A DNA stretch of 64,000 bases. It comes from Microbacterium sp. MF43. GTDB taxonomy: Bacteria > Actinomycetota > Actinomycetes > Actinomycetales > Microbacteriaceae. Both the position numbers and the translations under genes were made by a program. Below the pieces are notes generated by a model that worked only from the letters and a program-made list of their open reading frames with translations, did not search any database and was not told the origin of the DNA. Below are positions 33,882 to 49,597 of the stretch, in pieces; the stretch's first letter is position 1, and each line of letters opens with the position of its first letter. The stretch is taken from positions 186,001 to 250,000 of the forward strand of contig NZ_JABBDY010000001.1 of the NCBI RefSeq assembly GCF_012847295.1, in the 5' to 3' direction.

Positions 33882-35425
33882 GTGCCCGGCTGCTCCCGAT
33901 GGGCGAGCGGGCGTTCCTGCTGGAGACGACGAGCCTCGACGACGTGCTCGCGGTCCACGCGGCGCTCCGTGAGACACGTCCGGAGGGTGTCGCGGACCTC
34001 GTCCCGGCCGCGCGTACGGTGCTGGTGCGGATCGATCCGCAGGTGCTCCCGCTCGCCGCCGCCCGTTCCTGGGCCGTGGCTGCCGCCGACGCCGCCGGCC
34101 CTGCCCGAGCCGAGGACGCGCCCCCCGTCGAGCTCGCTGTCGTGTACGACGGTGCCGACCTCTCCGAGACGGCTGCGCTCCTCGACGTGAGCCCGGAAGC
34201 TCTCGTGCGCCGGCACGCCGCCGCGTCGTGGAGGGTCGCGTTCACCGGCTTCGCGCCGGGATTCGGGTACCTCGTGAGCGACGACTGGCCCTACGACGTG
34301 CCGCGGCTGGACTCACCGCGCACGCGCGTTCCGGCCGGGGCCGTCGGGCTCGCGGGCGGGTTCTCCGGCGCCTACCCCCGTGACACGCCGGGTGGGTGGC
34401 GGCTGATGGGCGCGACGGACGCGGTGCTGTTCGATCCGGATGCCTCGTCCCCGGCGCTCCTCGCGCCGGGTGGGCGCGTGACCTTCCGGCCCGTCGACGC
34501 CCTCGACACGGTCGTCGTCGCATCCGGAGCCCGCACCGTCGAACGGGCGGCCGCGCCCGCGTTCGAGGTGCTCGAATCGGGGCTCCTCGCGACGCTGCAG
34601 GACCTCGGCCGCGACGGGGCAGCGTCCCTCGGCGTGGCGAGGTCGGGAGCCTTGGACCGCGCCGCGCTGCGCACCGCGAACCGGCTGCTCGGCAACCCCG
34701 AGTCGGCGGGCGCGATCGAGATCACGATGGGCGGGTTCCGCGCCGTCGCGCGCACCGACCTCTGGTTCGCCGTGGCCGGCGCCTGGGGTCCGGTGCGTCT
34801 GGGCGGCCATGAGGTCGACCCCTACGAGGCGCACGCGTGGCCGGCCGGCACCGAGCTCCACGTCGATTGGTTCGCGCACGGCGCCCGGGCCTACCTCGCC
34901 GTGCGGGGAGGCCTCGACGGCCGTGCCGCGCTCGGGTCGCGATCGACGGATCTCCTGGCCGGTCTGGGCCCGGCCGCGCTGAAGGCCGGCGACCTGATCG
35001 GCGTGCGGGACGAGGCATCCGCCCCCGTCCCTGTCGCCCCGCTCGCACCATGGGGCGCGCCCCACGACGACGAGCTCACCCTCGAACTGGCGCCGGGACC
35101 CCGGGCGGACTGGTTCTCGCCGACGGCGCTCGCGTCGCTGTTCGAGTCGGTGTGGATCGTGTCGAGTCAGGCCGACCGCGTCGGGGCGAGGCTCGACGGT
35201 CCTGCCCTCGAGCGCACGCGAGGCGACGAGCTGCCGAGCGAGGGCATGGTGCCGGGCGCGCTGCAGGTGCCCCCGAGCGGCCGTCCGACGGTCCTCCTCG
35301 CCGACGGGCCGGTCACGGGCGGCTATCCGGTGATCGCCGTGGTGACGGATGCCTCGCTCGACCTGCTCGCGCAGGCGCGGGCCGGCACGCACATCCGTTT
35401 CCGCCATGCGCGCGCGCCGGGGTGA
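33878..35425 (+). CDS. 5-oxoprolinase subunits B and C fused
   Basis: The 515-aa fusion has a PxpB/KipI-like part (about residues 1-215), with GERAFLLE, the FTGFAPGFGYL motif and PRTRVPAGAVGLAGG. It is joined to a PxpC/KipA-like part (about 225-515) starting VLESGLLATLQDLGRDGAASLGVARSGALD. In Bacillus and E. coli these are separate genes, while fusion is known in other bacteria. Together with PxpA it forms ATP-dependent 5-oxoprolinase; the alternative biotin-dependent urea-amidolyase-like role needs carboxylase domains that are absent. Two adjacent GTG codons (33875, 33878) could start it; the second gives the usual GTGA overlap. The last 300 nt keep the same frame without breaks. Confidence 0.9.
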   Translation: MSARLLPMGERAFLLETTSLDDVLAVHAALRETRPEGVADLVPAARTVLVRIDPQVLPLAAARSWAVAAADAAGPARAEDAPPVELAVVYDGADLSETAALLDVSPEALVRRHAAASWRVAFTGFAPGFGYLVSDDWPYDVPRLDSPRTRVPAGAVGLAGGFSGAYPRDTPGGWRLMGATDAVLFDPDASSPALLAPGGRVTFRPVDALDTVVVASGARTVERAAAPAFEVLESGLLATLQDLGRDGAASLGVARSGALDRAALRTANRLLGNPESAGAIEITMGGFRAVARTDLWFAVAGAWGPVRLGGHEVDPYEAHAWPAGTELHVDWFAHGARAYLAVRGGLDGRAALGSRSTDLLAGLGPAALKAGDLIGVRDEASAPVPVAPLAPWGAPHDDELTLELAPGPRADWFSPTALASLFESVWIVSSQADRVGARLDGPALERTRGDELPSEGMVPGALQVPPSGRPTVLLADGPVTGGYPVIAVVTDASLDLLAQARAGTHIRFRHARAPG

Positions 35426-35443
35426 ACCGGCGGCAGCCCACGG

Positions 35444-38083
35444 TCACCAGTGGCGCAGGGTCTCCTCGACGGCAGCGTGCTCGCTCTGCGGGAGCGCGAG
35501 GAGCACGGCTTCCGAGACGCTCATCTCGGCGCCCGCCGCCTCGCCCGCCGCCACGCTGTCGGGGTCGCGGCCGCGGAGGATCTCGAGATACGGGGTGTGC
35601 ACCGTGAACGCCTCGACGTCGAAGATGCCGATCCGGCGGCGGATCACTCCGGCAGCCACCGCGAGGGCCGCCGCCCGCCATGCCTCTCCGTGCGCCGCTG
35701 CGACGGCGCACACGCCCTCGAGGCTGTAGGCGACGCCCTCCTCGTAGTGCAGCCGCACCGACAGGAGCAGGGTGCGCACGAACTCGCCCTCCGCCTGCTC
35801 GATGCGTCCCAGCTGGAACGTGAGGCGGGCCCGCAGGTTGCCCGCGACCGAGGTGGTGAAGAGGTCTCCGCGTGCGGCGGCCACCTCGGTCGCGCGGTCG
35901 AAGTGGGCCAGCGCGTCGTCGGTCTGGCCGCGCACCCATGCCAGTCGTCCCAGCGACACCTCCGTGATCGCCTCGGCCCATCCGTTGCCGAGTTCGCGCA
36001 GCTTGGCGACGGCCTTTCGCAGCTCCTTCTCGGCCTTGGCGATGTTCGGGTCGACGAGCTGCACGCGAGCGGTCGCGCGCGCGGCGAGCGCCATCGCCGC
36101 GGCATCCTCGTCCCCGCTCTCGGTGAACAGCCGCACGCATTCGCCGAGTCCGGCGACGACCTGCTCGCTGGGGCGCTGCCACATCTCGCCCCACAGCGCG
36201 AGGAACCAGGCCACCGCCCGGGTGTGCTGGGTGATCGGGCGCTCGTGCTGCTTCTCGAGGAGCTCGAGCATCCACAGTCGCACCTCGGCGAAGAAGCCGG
36301 AGATCCACCAGTAGATGAGCAGGCTCCAGGCGAAGTCGCCGGCGTCGTCGAGCCGGTCGGTGTAGATGAGGTGGCGCACCGCGGCCCGGAGGTTCGGGAG
36401 CTCGAGACCGAGCTCGACGACCGCGTCCGCCTGCGTCTCGCCGCCGAGGCCCGGTGAGACGCGGCGAACGAGCGCGAAGTAGTAGTCGGCGTGCGCCGCG
36501 CGCATGGTGTCGGCCTCGCCGCGCGCCTTGAGGCGTCCGATCGCGTACTCGCGCACGATGGCCAGCAGCGAGAACACCGACCGCCCGCCGATCTCGGTCT
36601 GCTTCACGAGGGAGCCGTCCACGAGCGCCGCGAGGGAATCGATCTCCTGTCCCTCCCACGAGCGGCCCGCGCCGAGCGCCTCGACGGCGTCCAGCGTGAA
36701 CCGTGTCGCGAAGACGCCGAGATCCTCGAGGAGGTCGCGCTGCGCGCTCGGCAGCAGGCTCACGCTCCAGTCGATCGTCGCGCGCATCGTGCGGTGGCGT
36801 TCGGGGAGGTCTCGCACCGCCGCCGTGAGCAGAGGCAGGCTCTGCGCGAGCCGGTCGGCGATGCCGGCGGGCGAGAGGATGCGCACCTTTGCGGCGGCGA
36901 GCTCGATCGCCAGCGGCAGACCCTCCAGGCGGCGGCAGATCTCCGCCAGGTCGGCGGCGTTCTCCTCCGTCACGTCGAACCCCGGCTTGACCGCCTGCGC
37001 GCGGTCGACGAAGAGTGCGACGGCCGCCGACCGGCTGGCTCGGTCGATGCTGGCCGGAGCGTCTCCCGGCGGCGTCGTCAGCGCCGGCACCTCGAACACG
37101 CGCTCGCCGCGGATGCGCAGCACGATGCGGCTGGTGACGAGGAATGTGGCGGTCGGGGCCACCGTGTACAGGCGCACCAGCACAGGGGCGGCATCCACGA
37201 TCTGCTCGAAGTTGTCCAGGACCACGAGCACCTTCCGGTCGGCCAGCGCGTGCGAGATGCGCTCCTCCAGTCCGGCCTCGCCGTTGTCGCGGATGCCCAG
37301 CGTGTACGCGATCGTCGGGAGAAGCAGTCCCGGCTCCAGCACGCCCTCCAGCAGGACGAAGTAGGTGCCGTCGGGAAAGAGGTCCTCGGTCGCGATCGCC
37401 GTCTCGATGGCGAGGCGGCTCTTGCCGATGCCGCCGGGACCGATGAGGCTCACGACCCGGTCGGTGCCGCGCGCGAGCAGGTCCCGAACGGCGGCGATGT
37501 CGGCCTCGCGGCCGATCGTCGTGGTGTACGGCACGGGGACTCGCGCCACGAGGGCGGCGGCTGCCGTCTCCGGGTCGGGCTCTTCGTTCAGGCGGGACTC
37601 GTCGAACCGTTCCGCCAGGAGCATGGCGAGGTCGCTCGCGACCTGGTCCTCGAGGTCTTCGGGGGATTCGAAGTGCAGGTAGGCCGCCGTGTCGTCGGCC
37701 TGGATGCGCGAGATCAGCTCGGTGAGGCGGTCGTCGCGGGCATCGGACGCCTTGATGTAGATGAGCTTCGGCATGGTCCTGGGCGCCAGGTTGTACTCGT
37801 CCTCGAGGCCCGAGATCTCCTCCTCGGGCGCGACCCACCCATAGCTCGAACCATAGATCCCGACGAACACGTCGCTCTGCGACAGGTACGACCGATACAG
37901 CTCGCGCGGCGGATGCGGCCGTGCCCCGAGCTCGAACATCACGGGGGCGAGCCGCATGCGCTCGATGGCGCCCTTGACCACGCGCCGCTCGTCGGCGAGC
38001 TCGCGCAGCGTGGAGCTCACGAACACGCGGATCCGCTGATCGGGGGTTCGGATCACCGGATGCGGCGACTGCGGGTTCACCAT
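35444..38083 (-). CDS. DUF4062-STAND NTPase, second paralogue (NLR-like architecture)
   Basis: The 879-aa soluble protein has an N-terminal DUF4062 domain (about residues 17-160, starting RIRVFVSSTLRELADERRVVKGAI). A STAND/NB-ARC NTPase follows (about 185-400) with Walker A GPGGIGKSR at 215-223, Walker B VLVVLDNFEQI, sensor VTSRIVLRIRGE and GLPLAIELAAAK. A winged-helix segment (RHRTMRATIDWSVSLL, about 425-480) and about 380 residues of helical TPR-like repeats complete it. This layout is that of bacterial NLR-like proteins, in which a C-terminal sensor triggers NTPase oligomerisation and an N-terminal effector. Whether this one is a defence protein, a signalling switch or a regulator is not known. 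The ATG at 38083 has GAGGGAGG upstream and overlaps the preceding paralogue by 7 nt. The frame stays open far upstream, but that part is antiparallel shadow. Confidence 0.85.
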   Translation of the reverse strand: MVNPQSPHPVIRTPDQRIRVFVSSTLRELADERRVVKGAIERMRLAPVMFELGARPHPPRELYRSYLSQSDVFVGIYGSSYGWVAPEEEISGLEDEYNLAPRTMPKLIYIKASDARDDRLTELISRIQADDTAAYLHFESPEDLEDQVASDLAMLLAERFDESRLNEEPDPETAAAALVARVPVPYTTTIGREADIAAVRDLLARGTDRVVSLIGPGGIGKSRLAIETAIATEDLFPDGTYFVLLEGVLEPGLLLPTIAYTLGIRDNGEAGLEERISHALADRKVLVVLDNFEQIVDAAPVLVRLYTVAPTATFLVTSRIVLRIRGERVFEVPALTTPPGDAPASIDRASRSAAVALFVDRAQAVKPGFDVTEENAADLAEICRRLEGLPLAIELAAAKVRILSPAGIADRLAQSLPLLTAAVRDLPERHRTMRATIDWSVSLLPSAQRDLLEDLGVFATRFTLDAVEALGAGRSWEGQEIDSLAALVDGSLVKQTEIGGRSVFSLLAIVREYAIGRLKARGEADTMRAAHADYYFALVRRVSPGLGGETQADAVVELGLELPNLRAAVRHLIYTDRLDDAGDFAWSLLIYWWISGFFAEVRLWMLELLEKQHERPITQHTRAVAWFLALWGEMWQRPSEQVVAGLGECVRLFTESGDEDAAAMALAARATARVQLVDPNIAKAEKELRKAVAKLRELGNGWAEAITEVSLGRLAWVRGQTDDALAHFDRATEVAAARGDLFTTSVAGNLRARLTFQLGRIEQAEGEFVRTLLLSVRLHYEEGVAYSLEGVCAVAAAHGEAWRAAALAVAAGVIRRRIGIFDVEAFTVHTPYLEILRGRDPDSVAAGEAAGAEMSVSEAVLLALPQSEHAAVEETLRHW

Positions 38084-40698
38084 CGGAGGAGCGCCTCCCT
38101 CGCCGGGGCCTCGACGTCGGGCAGCGCGAGGGCGACGGCTTCGGCCGGGCTCATCTCGGCGCCGGCGCGCTCGCCGTCTGCGACGCCCTCGGGATCGATC
38201 TCGCGCAGCGCGGCGAGCGGCTGCTCGTGGACGGCGAACCCCTCGACATCGAACATCCCCGTCGTCTGGCGCAGCGACCGCGTCACCGCGGCGAACACCC
38301 CGGCGCGCCACGCGTCGCCGCGGATCGCCGCGATGGCGCACATTCCTTCCAGTCCGTACGCGGCGCCTTCGAAGAACCGCAGTCGCGCCGACATGTCGAG
38401 CGTGAGGAACCACTCCTGCTCGGCCGCCTCGACATCGCCGAGCACGAAGAAGATGCGGGCTCGGTTGTTGCCGGCGACCGCCCGGGTGAAGATGTCCCGC
38501 TCGGCGTCGGCGATCTCGGCCGAGCGGTCGAAGTGCACGCGGGCGTCGGGGATCGACCCCCCGCCGACGCTGATGAACCCGAGGCCCACCTCGGCCAGCG
38601 CCTCCCCCCATCCGTCCCCGAGCCGGTGCAGCGTGGCGACGGCCTGCGTGAGCTCGGTGTGCGCGGCGACCGCGTCCGGGTTCGGGAACTGGATGCGGGT
38701 CGTGCCGCGCGCGGCGAGCGCCATGGCGGCGGCATCCTCGTCTCCGCTCGCGGCGAAGAGCCGCACGCACTCTCCCAGGTCGGCGACCACTTGATCGCTG
38801 GGTCGCTGCCACATCTCGCCCCACACCGAGTAGAAGAGCGCGATCGCCCGTGCGCGGTCGGACAGCGGGCGCTCGCTCTCGAGCAGTTCGACCATCCACA
38901 GCTTCACTTCGGCGAAGAGGCTCGAGATCCACCAGTACGGGAGGAGCTGCCAGGCGAAGTCGGCCGCTTCCTCGAACAGGCCGGCATGGACGAGGTGACG
39001 CGCGGCCGCGCGCAGGTTGGGAAGCTCGTGCCGCAGCTCCGCGACGGCGTCGGCCTGGCCGGGCCCGCGCAGACTCTGGGCGATCCCGCGCACGAGTCCG
39101 AGGTAGTGGCGACCGTGCGCGATCTGCATCTGCTCGAGTTCGCCGCGAGAAGCCAGGTGCTCGACGGCGTACTCGCGCACGATGGCAAGCAGCGAGAACG
39201 CCGACCTCCCCGCGGTGTCGACCTGCTTCACCAGGGATGCGTCGATGAGGGCGGCGAGCGTCTCGATCGCGCCATCGCCCCACGCCCGCCCGGCGCCGAT
39301 CGCTTCGACCGCCTCCAGCGAGAAGCGGGCGGCGAAGACTCCGAGGTCCTCCAGCATGTCGCGCTGGTCGACCGTGAGCAGGCTCACGCTCCAATCGATC
39401 GTCGCGCGCATCGTGCGGTGCCGCTCCGGGAGGTCGCGCGCCGATGTCGACAGCAGCGGGAGGCTTCGCTCCAGTCGTTCCGCCACGTCGTGCGCGGTGA
39501 GCAGTCGCAGCTTCGCCGCGGCCAGCTCGATCGCCAGCGGAAGCCCCTCGAGCCGGCGGCAGATGTGGATGACGTCGGCGGCATTGTCGGCCGACAGCAC
39601 GAACTCCGGCTTCGCTGCCTGAGCGCGCTCGGCGAACAGCAGGCATGCGGGAGATAACCGCGCGCGCTCGAGCGTCGCCCGCACGCCCTCCTCGGGCGCG
39701 GCGAGCGCGTCGACCTCGAACACCTGCTCGCCGCGGATGCGCAGGATGCTGCGGCTGGTGACCAGGAACACCGCTTGCGGCGCCAGCGTGTACAGCTGCA
39801 CCAGGACCGGCGCCTCCTCGATGATCTGCTCGAAGTTGTCGAGGACGATCAGCACCCGGCGACTCTCCAGGGCGCGGGCGATCCGCTCCTCGAGCGACCC
39901 GCCGCCGGTGTCTCGGACGCCGAGGATGTAGGCGATCGTCGGCAGCAGGAGGTCGGCTTCGAGCACGCCCTCGAGAGGGACGAAGTAGGTCCCGTCGGGG
40001 AAGAGGTCGGCGTTGGCGTGAGCCGCCTCGATGGCGAGGCGCGACTTGCCGATCCCCCCGGGTCCGATGAGACTCACGACGCGATGCTGACCTCCGCCGA
40101 GGAGGGCGCGCAGTTCGGCCAGCTCTCCTTCGCGGCCGATCGTCTGGGTGTACGGAACGGGCACCCGCGCGGCCACCGACTCCGACGCCGCCCAGGCGGC
40201 GGCGTCTCCGGTACGCGACTGATCGAACCGCTCGGCGAGGAGCGTCGCCAGGTCTGCGGCGACCTGGTCGCCCAGCTCCTCGCTCGACGCGAAGTGCAGA
40301 TACGCGGCGGTGTCGTCCGCCTGAATGCGCCCGATGAGCTCTGTCAGTCGTTCGTCACGCCGGTCGGCATCCTTGATGTAGATGAGCTTGGGCATGCTCC
40401 TGGGCGCGAGGTTGTACTCGTCCTCGAGGCCGGAGATCTGCTCTTCGGGCGCCACCCAGCCGTAGCTCGATCCGTAGATCCCGATGAACACGTCGCTCTG
40501 CGCGAGGTAGGACCGGTAGAGCTCCCGGGGCGGATGCGGGCGCGCCCCGAGCTCGAACATCACGGGCGCGAGTCGCAGCCGTTCGATCGCATCCTTCACC
40601 ACCCGACGCTCGTCGGCGAGCTCGCGCAGCGTCGAGCTCACGAACACCCGGATCCGCTGGTCGGGCGTGCGGATCACGGGGTTTCGGACCCCAGTCAT
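38077..40698 (-). CDS. DUF4062-STAND NTPase, first paralogue (NLR-like architecture)
   Basis: The 873-aa protein is colinear with its downstream neighbour and shares long identical stretches (for example VFVSSTLRELADERRVVK and PERHRTMRATIDWSVSLL), so the pair arose by tandem duplication. Domains are DUF4062 (about 16-160), STAND NTPase with Walker A GPGGIGKSR (212-220), Walker B VLIVLDNFEQI and GLPLAIELAAAK (385-396), a winged helix, and TPR-like repeats to the C-terminus, which ends EALLRW as the paralogue ends ETLRHW. No membrane segment or signal peptide is present. ATG 40698 is used; an in-frame GTG six bases earlier is possible. There is no clear Shine-Dalgarno, and a leader ORF ends just before the start. 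Divergence is greatest in the inter-domain linker and parts of the C-terminal half. Confidence 0.85.
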   Translation of the reverse strand: MTGVRNPVIRTPDQRIRVFVSSTLRELADERRVVKDAIERLRLAPVMFELGARPHPPRELYRSYLAQSDVFIGIYGSSYGWVAPEEQISGLEDEYNLAPRSMPKLIYIKDADRRDERLTELIGRIQADDTAAYLHFASSEELGDQVAADLATLLAERFDQSRTGDAAAWAASESVAARVPVPYTQTIGREGELAELRALLGGGQHRVVSLIGPGGIGKSRLAIEAAHANADLFPDGTYFVPLEGVLEADLLLPTIAYILGVRDTGGGSLEERIARALESRRVLIVLDNFEQIIEEAPVLVQLYTLAPQAVFLVTSRSILRIRGEQVFEVDALAAPEEGVRATLERARLSPACLLFAERAQAAKPEFVLSADNAADVIHICRRLEGLPLAIELAAAKLRLLTAHDVAERLERSLPLLSTSARDLPERHRTMRATIDWSVSLLTVDQRDMLEDLGVFAARFSLEAVEAIGAGRAWGDGAIETLAALIDASLVKQVDTAGRSAFSLLAIVREYAVEHLASRGELEQMQIAHGRHYLGLVRGIAQSLRGPGQADAVAELRHELPNLRAAARHLVHAGLFEEAADFAWQLLPYWWISSLFAEVKLWMVELLESERPLSDRARAIALFYSVWGEMWQRPSDQVVADLGECVRLFAASGDEDAAAMALAARGTTRIQFPNPDAVAAHTELTQAVATLHRLGDGWGEALAEVGLGFISVGGGSIPDARVHFDRSAEIADAERDIFTRAVAGNNRARIFFVLGDVEAAEQEWFLTLDMSARLRFFEGAAYGLEGMCAIAAIRGDAWRAGVFAAVTRSLRQTTGMFDVEGFAVHEQPLAALREIDPEGVADGERAGAEMSPAEAVALALPDVEAPAREALLRW

Positions 40699-40705
40699 GT
40701 GCACA

Positions 40706-40816
40706 TCATGGACCCGCCAGGACCACTCCCGCCATCATTCTTCGCGGACTGGACCGACCCGCACCCCGATCACCCAGCCCGGATCGCCCGGTCGGATGGG
40801 GGAAGAGACGGCCCAT
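40706..40816 (-). CDS. possible 36-codon leader ORF of the STAND operon
   Basis: An ATG at 40816, 7 nt after the -10 box, opens a 36-codon frame (MGRLFPHPTG...) rich in Gly and Arg. Its TGA (40706-40708) lies 1 nt before the in-frame GTG and 7 nt before the ATG of the first STAND gene. As a leaderless ORF it could be translated and hand ribosomes to a gene that lacks a Shine-Dalgarno. Coding status is unproven; the composition could be chance in GC-rich DNA. Confidence 0.35.
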   Translation of the reverse strand: MGRLFPHPTGRSGLGDRGAGRSSPRRMMAGVVLAGP

Positions 40817-40823
40817 TTCGCGG

Positions 40824-40852
40824 GTTATACCGCAGCATCCGAAACTCGTCAA
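40824..40852 (-). promoter_or_regulatory. promoter of the DUF4062-STAND operon
   Basis: Minus strand -35 TTGACG (40847-40852), 17-nt spacer, -10 TATAAC (40824-40829). It is close to the vegetative consensus and among the strongest-looking promoters in the window. Confidence 0.7.
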
Positions 40853-40861
40853 GGATCCCGC

Positions 40862-40890
40862 TGGACATGGCGCGTCATCCCACGTATAGT
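40862..40890 (+). promoter_or_regulatory. rpoB-rpoC promoter
   Basis: -35 TGGACA (40862-40867), 17-nt spacer, -10 TATAGT (40885-40890). The predicted transcript starts near 40897, leaving a leader of about 166 nt. Its -35 is 9 bp from the -35 of the divergent STAND promoter. Confidence 0.75.
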
Positions 40891-40925
40891 TGGTAGTTGC
40901 GCTCTTGGATTCCCCCTGCCCTCAT

Positions 40926-41057
40926 ATGGTGGTCGGCTGTGCCTGCGCGCCCTCGCTCCATCGGCGAGGCGTGACGCGCGGGCAATCGGGGACGACGACT
41001 GAGCACTCCACCCTGACGACAAGGAAACGTGCCCCTGAACCGGGCCCACGGAGGTAA
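40926..41057 (+). CDS. possible 43-codon leader ORF before rpoB
   Basis: ATG 40926 ([14 protein letters not shown]...) runs to TAA 41055-41057. The stop overlaps the rpoB Shine-Dalgarno (GGAGGTAA) and lies 5 nt before the TTG start. No ribosome site precedes it. A hairpin CCTCGC (40951-40956) / GCGAGG (40964-40969) lies inside. It may be only an untranslated leader. Confidence 0.25.
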   Translation: MVVGCACAPSLHRRGVTRGQSGTTTEHSTLTTRKRAPEPGPRR

Positions 41058-41062
41058 TCCCC

Positions 41063-44554
<3,492 letters not shown>

Positions 44555-44602
44555 CCCGGCCGGCCCGATACAGAATTTTCGACACAGGAGAACTGAGAAC
44601 TA

Positions 44603-48478
<3,876 letters not shown>

Positions 48479-48491
48479 ACGCCAGTCAGAG

Positions 48492-48524
48492 CGAAGGCCC
48501 CCGGGATCATCCCGGGGGCCTTCG
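48492..48524 (+). terminator. strong terminator of rpoBC
   Basis: A 15-bp perfect stem (CGAAGGCCCCCGGGA, 48492-48506, with its complement 48510-48524) closes a TCA loop. It also lies downstream of the convergent DUF3618 gene and could serve both strands. Confidence 0.9.
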
Positions 48525-48542
48525 TCGTGCGTGGTGCGGTCG

Positions 48543-49178
48543 TCAGACGCCGGTGGTGTTCGACCACTCGGGGGTGCCCGACGAGCCCGAGCCGCTGGTC
48601 GAGCCGACGTTCTCCTTGACGCGGTCGGCCGTGACCTGGGCCTCTTCCTTGACCGTCTCGACGGAGTCGGTCGCGGCCTGCTTGACGCGGTCCGCAGCGT
48701 CCTTCGCGGGCTGCTTGAGGTTCTCTGCGACCTCGCGCGCGGTATCGCCGGCCTTGTCGAGGAGCGGCTGCGCCTGATCCTTCAGCTGCGACGCCATCCG
48801 GCGCTCGCGGTTCGAGGCGGGGATCAGCAGCGCGGCGACGAAGCCGATTCCCGCGGCGACGGCGCCCACGACGAGCGGTGCGCCCTGCGTGGTCTGCTTC
48901 GCCTTGTGGGGCAGCTCGGCGACGGCGTCTCCCGCCGACGAGACGGCGTTCGAGACGGCGTTGCCCGCCGAGGACGCGGCGTGGGCGGTCGAGCTCCCCA
49001 CGTCGTCGGCCGCTCCCATCACGCGCTCGCGGACGTCCGCGAAGCGGGTGCGCAGGCGCGTCTTCTGACGGTCCACGATCTTGCCGGGCGTGACCTTGTC
49101 GGCGAGAGCGTCGACGTCCTGGCCCAGCTGCTGATGCGTCTCTTCGATGTCGGCGCGGATCTCATCCGGATTGCTCAT
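48543..49178 (-). CDS. DUF3618 membrane protein
   Basis: The 211-aa protein has the N-terminal DUF3618 motif (PDEIRADIEETHQQLGQDVDALADK), a single transmembrane helix at about residues 100-118 (PLVVGAVAAGIGFVAALLI), and a long amphipathic Lys/Glu/Ala helix region that ends in a Ser/Gly-rich tail. The family is common in actinobacterial and rhizobial stress operons together with a holin-like membrane protein. Function is unknown; an envelope or membrane-curvature role is likely. It is the last gene of a three-gene operon with a 4-nt overlap to the preceding gene. Confidence 0.85.
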   Translation of the reverse strand: MSNPDEIRADIEETHQQLGQDVDALADKVTPGKIVDRQKTRLRTRFADVRERVMGAADDVGSSTAHAASSAGNAVSNAVSSAGDAVAELPHKAKQTTQGAPLVVGAVAAGIGFVAALLIPASNRERRMASQLKDQAQPLLDKAGDTAREVAENLKQPAKDAADRVKQAATDSVETVKEEAQVTADRVKENVGSTSGSGSSGTPEWSNTTGV

Positions 49179-49597
49179 CGGTTCTCCTCATTCCTCTTCA
49201 ATGTCTCGGGGATTTCCTTGATGGTCTCGACGGTCTGGGGAGCCCCGCGGACCTTCCTGACCTCGCTGCGCCCCACGGCGAACAGCACGGCGGCGATGAT
49301 CGCCCAGAGCACGGCGACGATCACCGCGGACCAGCCGTTGCCGATGAGGGTGCCCAGCGCCCACCAGAGCGCGATCGAGAGGAAGAGCACCGCCATCATG
49401 CCGCCGTAGGCGGCACCGCCGAACATCCCGGCCCCGGCGCCTGCCTTCTTGGCAGAGTCGGTCAGCTCCGCCTTGGCGAGCTCGATCTCCTGCCGGATCA
49501 GCGTCGAGAGGTCGCGCATGACCTCGCCGACGAGCTCGCCGAGCGAGGAGTCCGCCGCCTGCTGCTGCGAGGGAGTGTCGAAGGTGGGGTCTGTCAT
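49175..49597 (-). CDS. phage-holin-family (Phage_holin_3_6 / DUF1469-like) membrane protein
   Basis: The 140-aa protein has a conserved cytoplasmic amphipathic N-terminus (LGELVGEVMRDLSTLIRQEIELAKAEL) and two transmembrane helices (about 60-82 and 90-110). Despite the family name this is a chromosomal actinobacterial membrane protein, not a lysis holin, and no phage gene lies nearby. The operon partners are DUF3618 and an Ala/Thr-rich membrane-associated protein, so a joint envelope-stress role is inferred. Start and stop both overlap neighbours by 4 nt. Confidence 0.85.
   Translation of the reverse strand: MTDPTFDTPSQQQAADSSLGELVGEVMRDLSTLIRQEIELAKAELTDSAKKAGAGAGMFGGAAYGGMMAVLFLSIALWWALGTLIGNGWSAVIVAVLWAIIAAVLFAVGRSEVRKVRGAPQTVETIKEIPETLKRNEENR

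Noticed and set aside
35444-39646. A continuous 1400-codon frame suggesting one giant STAND protein
   Set aside because: The part upstream of 38083 is the out-of-frame shadow of the first paralogue. A Shine-Dalgarno and conserved N-terminus at 38083 mark the real start.
49175-49597. Prophage remnant because of a holin-family protein
   Set aside because: The family is a common chromosomal membrane protein of actinobacteria, it sits in a DUF3618 operon, and no other phage gene is in the window.
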